Positions 5,686 through 7,810 of a stretch of 7,810 nucleotides of DNA are shown piece by piece; positions within the stretch are counted from its first letter, which is position 1; every line of letters begins with the position of its first letter. Under the pieces are notes generated by a model, which was not told the DNA's origin, ran no database searches, and saw only the letters and a list, made by a program, of their open reading frames with translations. This stretch comes from RGIG3009 sp045590855 (lineage in GTDB: Bacteria > Bacillota > Clostridia > Oscillospirales > Acutalibacteraceae). A program made the translations under genes and the position numbers. The stretch spans positions 1-7,810 of the forward strand of contig JAZNRV010000030.1 in NCBI GenBank assembly GCA_045590855.1. The letters are read 5' to 3'.

Positions 5686-7764
5686 TTATTTTTTTGCGCG
5701 GGTAGAAATGATATCTTCCGCAATGTTTTTCGGAACTTCGGCGTAGTGGCTCGGTTCCATGACATACTGACCGCGGCCTTGTGTGCGGGAACGCAGGTCG
5801 GTAGCATAACCGAACATTTGTGACAGCGGAACTTGAGCGTTGATCTGTTGCGCACCGGAAACGGCTTCCATACCTTGCATCAGACCACGGCGAGAGTTGA
5901 TGTCGCCGATAACATCGCCCATGTATTCTTCCGGAACAATCACAACCACTTTCATGATCGGCTCTAACAAAACGGGGTCTGCCTTGCGCATAGCTTCTTT
6001 GAAAGCCATGGAACCGGCAATTTTAAACGCCATTTCAGAAGAGTCGACTTCGTGGTAAGAACCGTCGTACAACGTGACTTTGACGTCAACAACCGGGTAA
6101 CCGGCAACCACACCGGATTGCATGGCACCTTGGATACCGGCATCGACAGCGGGGATGTATTCCTTCGGAATAGCACCGCCGACGATGGCGTTGACAAATT
6201 CGTAGCCTTTGCCGACTTCGTTGGGTTCCACTTTAATCTTAACGTGACCGTATTGACCTTTACCGCCGGATTGACGGGCGTATTTGTTGTCAACGTCAGC
6301 CAGTTTACGAATGGTTTCTTTGTAAGCAACCTGCGGAGCGCCTACGTCAGCTTCAACTTTAAATTCACGCAACAGACGGTCCACGATGATTTCCAAGTGG
6401 AGTTCGCCCATACCGGCAATGATGGTTTGACCGGTTTCTTCGTCGGTGTAGGTCTTGAAGGTCGGGTCTTCTTCGGCAAGTTTTGCCAAAGCGATACCCA
6501 TTTTTTCTTGACCGGCTTTGGTTTTCGGCTCAATGGCTACGCGGATAACCGGTTCCGGGAATTCCATGGATTCCAAGATAACCGGATGTTTTTCGTCGCA
6601 CAGCGTATCACCCGTAGTGGTGTTTTTGAGACCGACAGCCGCAGCGATATCACCGGCATAAACCGTATCGATATCTTGACGGTGGTTGGCGTGCATTTGC
6701 AAGATACGACCCAAACGTTCGTCGTTGTCTTTGTTGGCGTTGTAAACCGTGGTGCCGGCGGTAATGGTACCGGAGTACACACGGAAGAAGCACAATTTAC
6801 CAACAAACGGGTCGGTAGCAATTTTAAATGCCAAAGCGGCAAACGGCTCGTCGTCCGAAGAGTGGCGTTCCATTTCTTCGCCGGTATCCGGATTGGTACC
6901 TTTGATAGCGGGAACGTCCGTCGGAGCGGGCATGTAATCGATGATGGCATCCAACAATTTTTGAACACCTTTGTTGCGATAAGAAGTACCGCAGGTGACA
7001 GGAATCATGGTGTTTGCCAAGGTCGATTTACGGATGCAAGTTTTGATTTCGTCGATGGTGAGTTCTTCACCTTCGAAGTATTTTTCCATCAAAGCATCGT
7101 CTTGTTCTGCCACATGTTCAATCAATTCGGTGCGGTATTGTTCAGCCTTTTCCAACATGTCGGCGGGGATATCCTCGCAGCGAATGTCGGTACCTTTGTC
7201 GTCATAATAAACGTAGGCTTTCATTTCTACCAAGTCGATGATACCTTTGAAAGTATCTTCGGCACCGATCGGTAATTGAATCGGCACGGCGTTACATTTT
7301 AAACGGTCGCGCATCATTTGCACAACGCGATAAAAGTCAGCGCCCATAATGTGCATTTTGTTTACATATGCCATGCGGGGAACGCGATATTCGTCAGCCT
7401 GACGCCATACGGTTTCAGACTGCGGTTCCACGCCGCCTTTGGCACAGAACACGGTAACGGAACCGTCCAACACGCGCAACGAACGTTGCACTTCTACGGT
7501 AAAGTCCACGTGACCGGGGGTGTCAATGATATTGACACGATGTTCTTTCCAAAAACAAGTGGTAGCAGCAGAGGTGATGGTAATACCACGCTCTTGTTCT
7601 TGTGCCATCCAGTCCATCGTGGCGGTACCGTCGTGGGTTTCGCCGATGCGGTGGTTAATACCGGTGTAGTACAAGATACGCTCAGTCGTTGTCGTTTTAC
7701 CGGCGTCGATGTGAGCCATGATAACAATATTTCTGGTCTTTTCAAGAGTGACTTGTCCTCCCAT
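5686..7764 (-). CDS. fusA: Translation elongation factor EF-G
   Basis: A 692-aa ribosomal translocase GTPase that moves tRNA and mRNA after peptide transfer and helps recycle ribosomes. The GTPase domain (~1-285) shows the P-loop AHIDAGKTT (17-25), switch region QEQERGITITSAATT (55-69) and DTPGHVDF (81-88). Domain II (~305-395) contains FRVYSGTITAG. Domains III to V include GMGELHLEI, QSGGKGQYGHV and MFGYATDLRSRTQGRG near the C-terminus. The length is typical. Oddity: the base-recognition motif NKxD reads NKMH (135-138), with His (codon CAC, 7351-7353) for the near-invariant Asp. The start ATG at 7764 follows GGAGG (7773-7777) 8 nt upstream. It lies 36 nt after the end of rpsG and upstream of tuf, the classic str operon order. 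Confidence 0.97.
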   Translation of the reverse strand: MGGQVTLEKTRNIVIMAHIDAGKTTTTERILYYTGINHRIGETHDGTATMDWMAQEQERGITITSAATTCFWKEHRVNIIDTPGHVDFTVEVQRSLRVLDGSVTVFCAKGGVEPQSETVWRQADEYRVPRMAYVNKMHIMGADFYRVVQMMRDRLKCNAVPIQLPIGAEDTFKGIIDLVEMKAYVYYDDKGTDIRCEDIPADMLEKAEQYRTELIEHVAEQDDALMEKYFEGEELTIDEIKTCIRKSTLANTMIPVTCGTSYRNKGVQKLLDAIIDYMPAPTDVPAIKGTNPDTGEEMERHSSDDEPFAALAFKIATDPFVGKLCFFRVYSGTITAGTTVYNANKDNDERLGRILQMHANHRQDIDTVYAGDIAAAVGLKNTTTGDTLCDEKHPVILESMEFPEPVIRVAIEPKTKAGQEKMGIALAKLAEEDPTFKTYTDEETGQTIIAGMGELHLEIIVDRLLREFKVEADVGAPQVAYKETIRKLADVDNKYARQSGGKGQYGHVKIKVEPNEVGKGYEFVNAIVGGAIPKEYIPAVDAGIQGAMQSGVVAGYPVVDVKVTLYDGSYHEVDSSEMAFKIAGSMAFKEAMRKADPVLLEPIMKVVVIVPEEYMGDVIGDINSRRGLMQGMEAVSGAQQINAQVPLSQMFGYATDLRSRTQGRGQYVMEPSHYAEVPKNIAEDIISTRAKK

Positions 7765-7800
7765 TGATTATTCCTCCTTCTTCCATAATGCGGCAAAAAA

Positions 7801-7810
7801 TTACCAGCGG
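7801..7810 (-). CDS. rpsG: Ribosomal protein S7, last codons (cut by window edge)
   Basis: The minus strand ends in CGC TGG TAA preceded by a C, that is Arg-Trp-stop after a codon ending in C. Bacterial S7 proteins of this group end in HYRW, and rpsG normally stands directly before fusA. The identification rests on these codons and on gene order only. Confidence 0.6.

Noticed and set aside
6052..7767. Plus-strand open frames of 407 and 149 codons opposite fusA
   Set aside because: Antisense to an unmistakable EF-G, with low-complexity composition rich in Val, Phe and Gly typical of reverse-strand shadows.

Overview
The window reads almost entirely on the minus strand, so transcription runs from right to left. 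It looks like chromosome from a low-to-moderate GC member of the Clostridia, possibly of the Oscillospiraceae/Ruminococcaceae type. The evidence is the gene order (rpsG end, fusA, tuf), EF-Tu and EF-G sequences of clostridial style, strong AGGAGG ribosome binding sites, consensus sigma-A promoters, and a transposase OrfA N-terminus of a type I associate with gut Clostridia. The taxonomic call is made from memory of these families, not from a search.

Right part (4310-7810): the end of the str operon. The last codons of rpsG lie at the edge. They are followed by fusA (EF-G, 692 aa) and tuf (EF-Tu, 399 aa). tuf has a probable promoter of its own and ends at a strong 14-bp hairpin terminator. EF-G is ordinary except that the base-recognition motif NKxD reads NKMH.

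Middle part (1871-4257): a separate transcription unit begins just after the tuf terminator, with a near-consensus promoter (TTGACG-17-TATACT). It encodes a 750-residue cytoplasmic protein of the hypothetical glycoside hydrolase GHL6 / beta-galactosidase-trimerisation type. The protein appears to carry two tandem copies of its Rossmann-like trimerisation domain. A perfect palindrome follows the gene.

Left part (1-1834): an AraC-family regulator with its own promoter (TTGATA-17-TATACT). It is followed 28 nt later by an in-frame, internally deleted paralogue of the GHL6 gene. The remnant keeps the first ~73 and last ~157 residues but has lost about 518 residues, including the catalytic centre and both Rossmann-like domains. 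The left edge holds the first 19 codons of an insertion-sequence OrfA. Its ribosome binding site is buried in a perfect 13-bp hairpin that also looks like a transcription terminator.

Together the left two thirds form a small carbohydrate-use locus (regulator, intact enzyme, decayed enzyme) next to the translation-factor operon, with an IS at its downstream border. I found no CRISPR array, tRNA, rRNA, riboswitch or phage gene. The long plus-strand open frames opposite fusA and tuf are codon-bias shadows.
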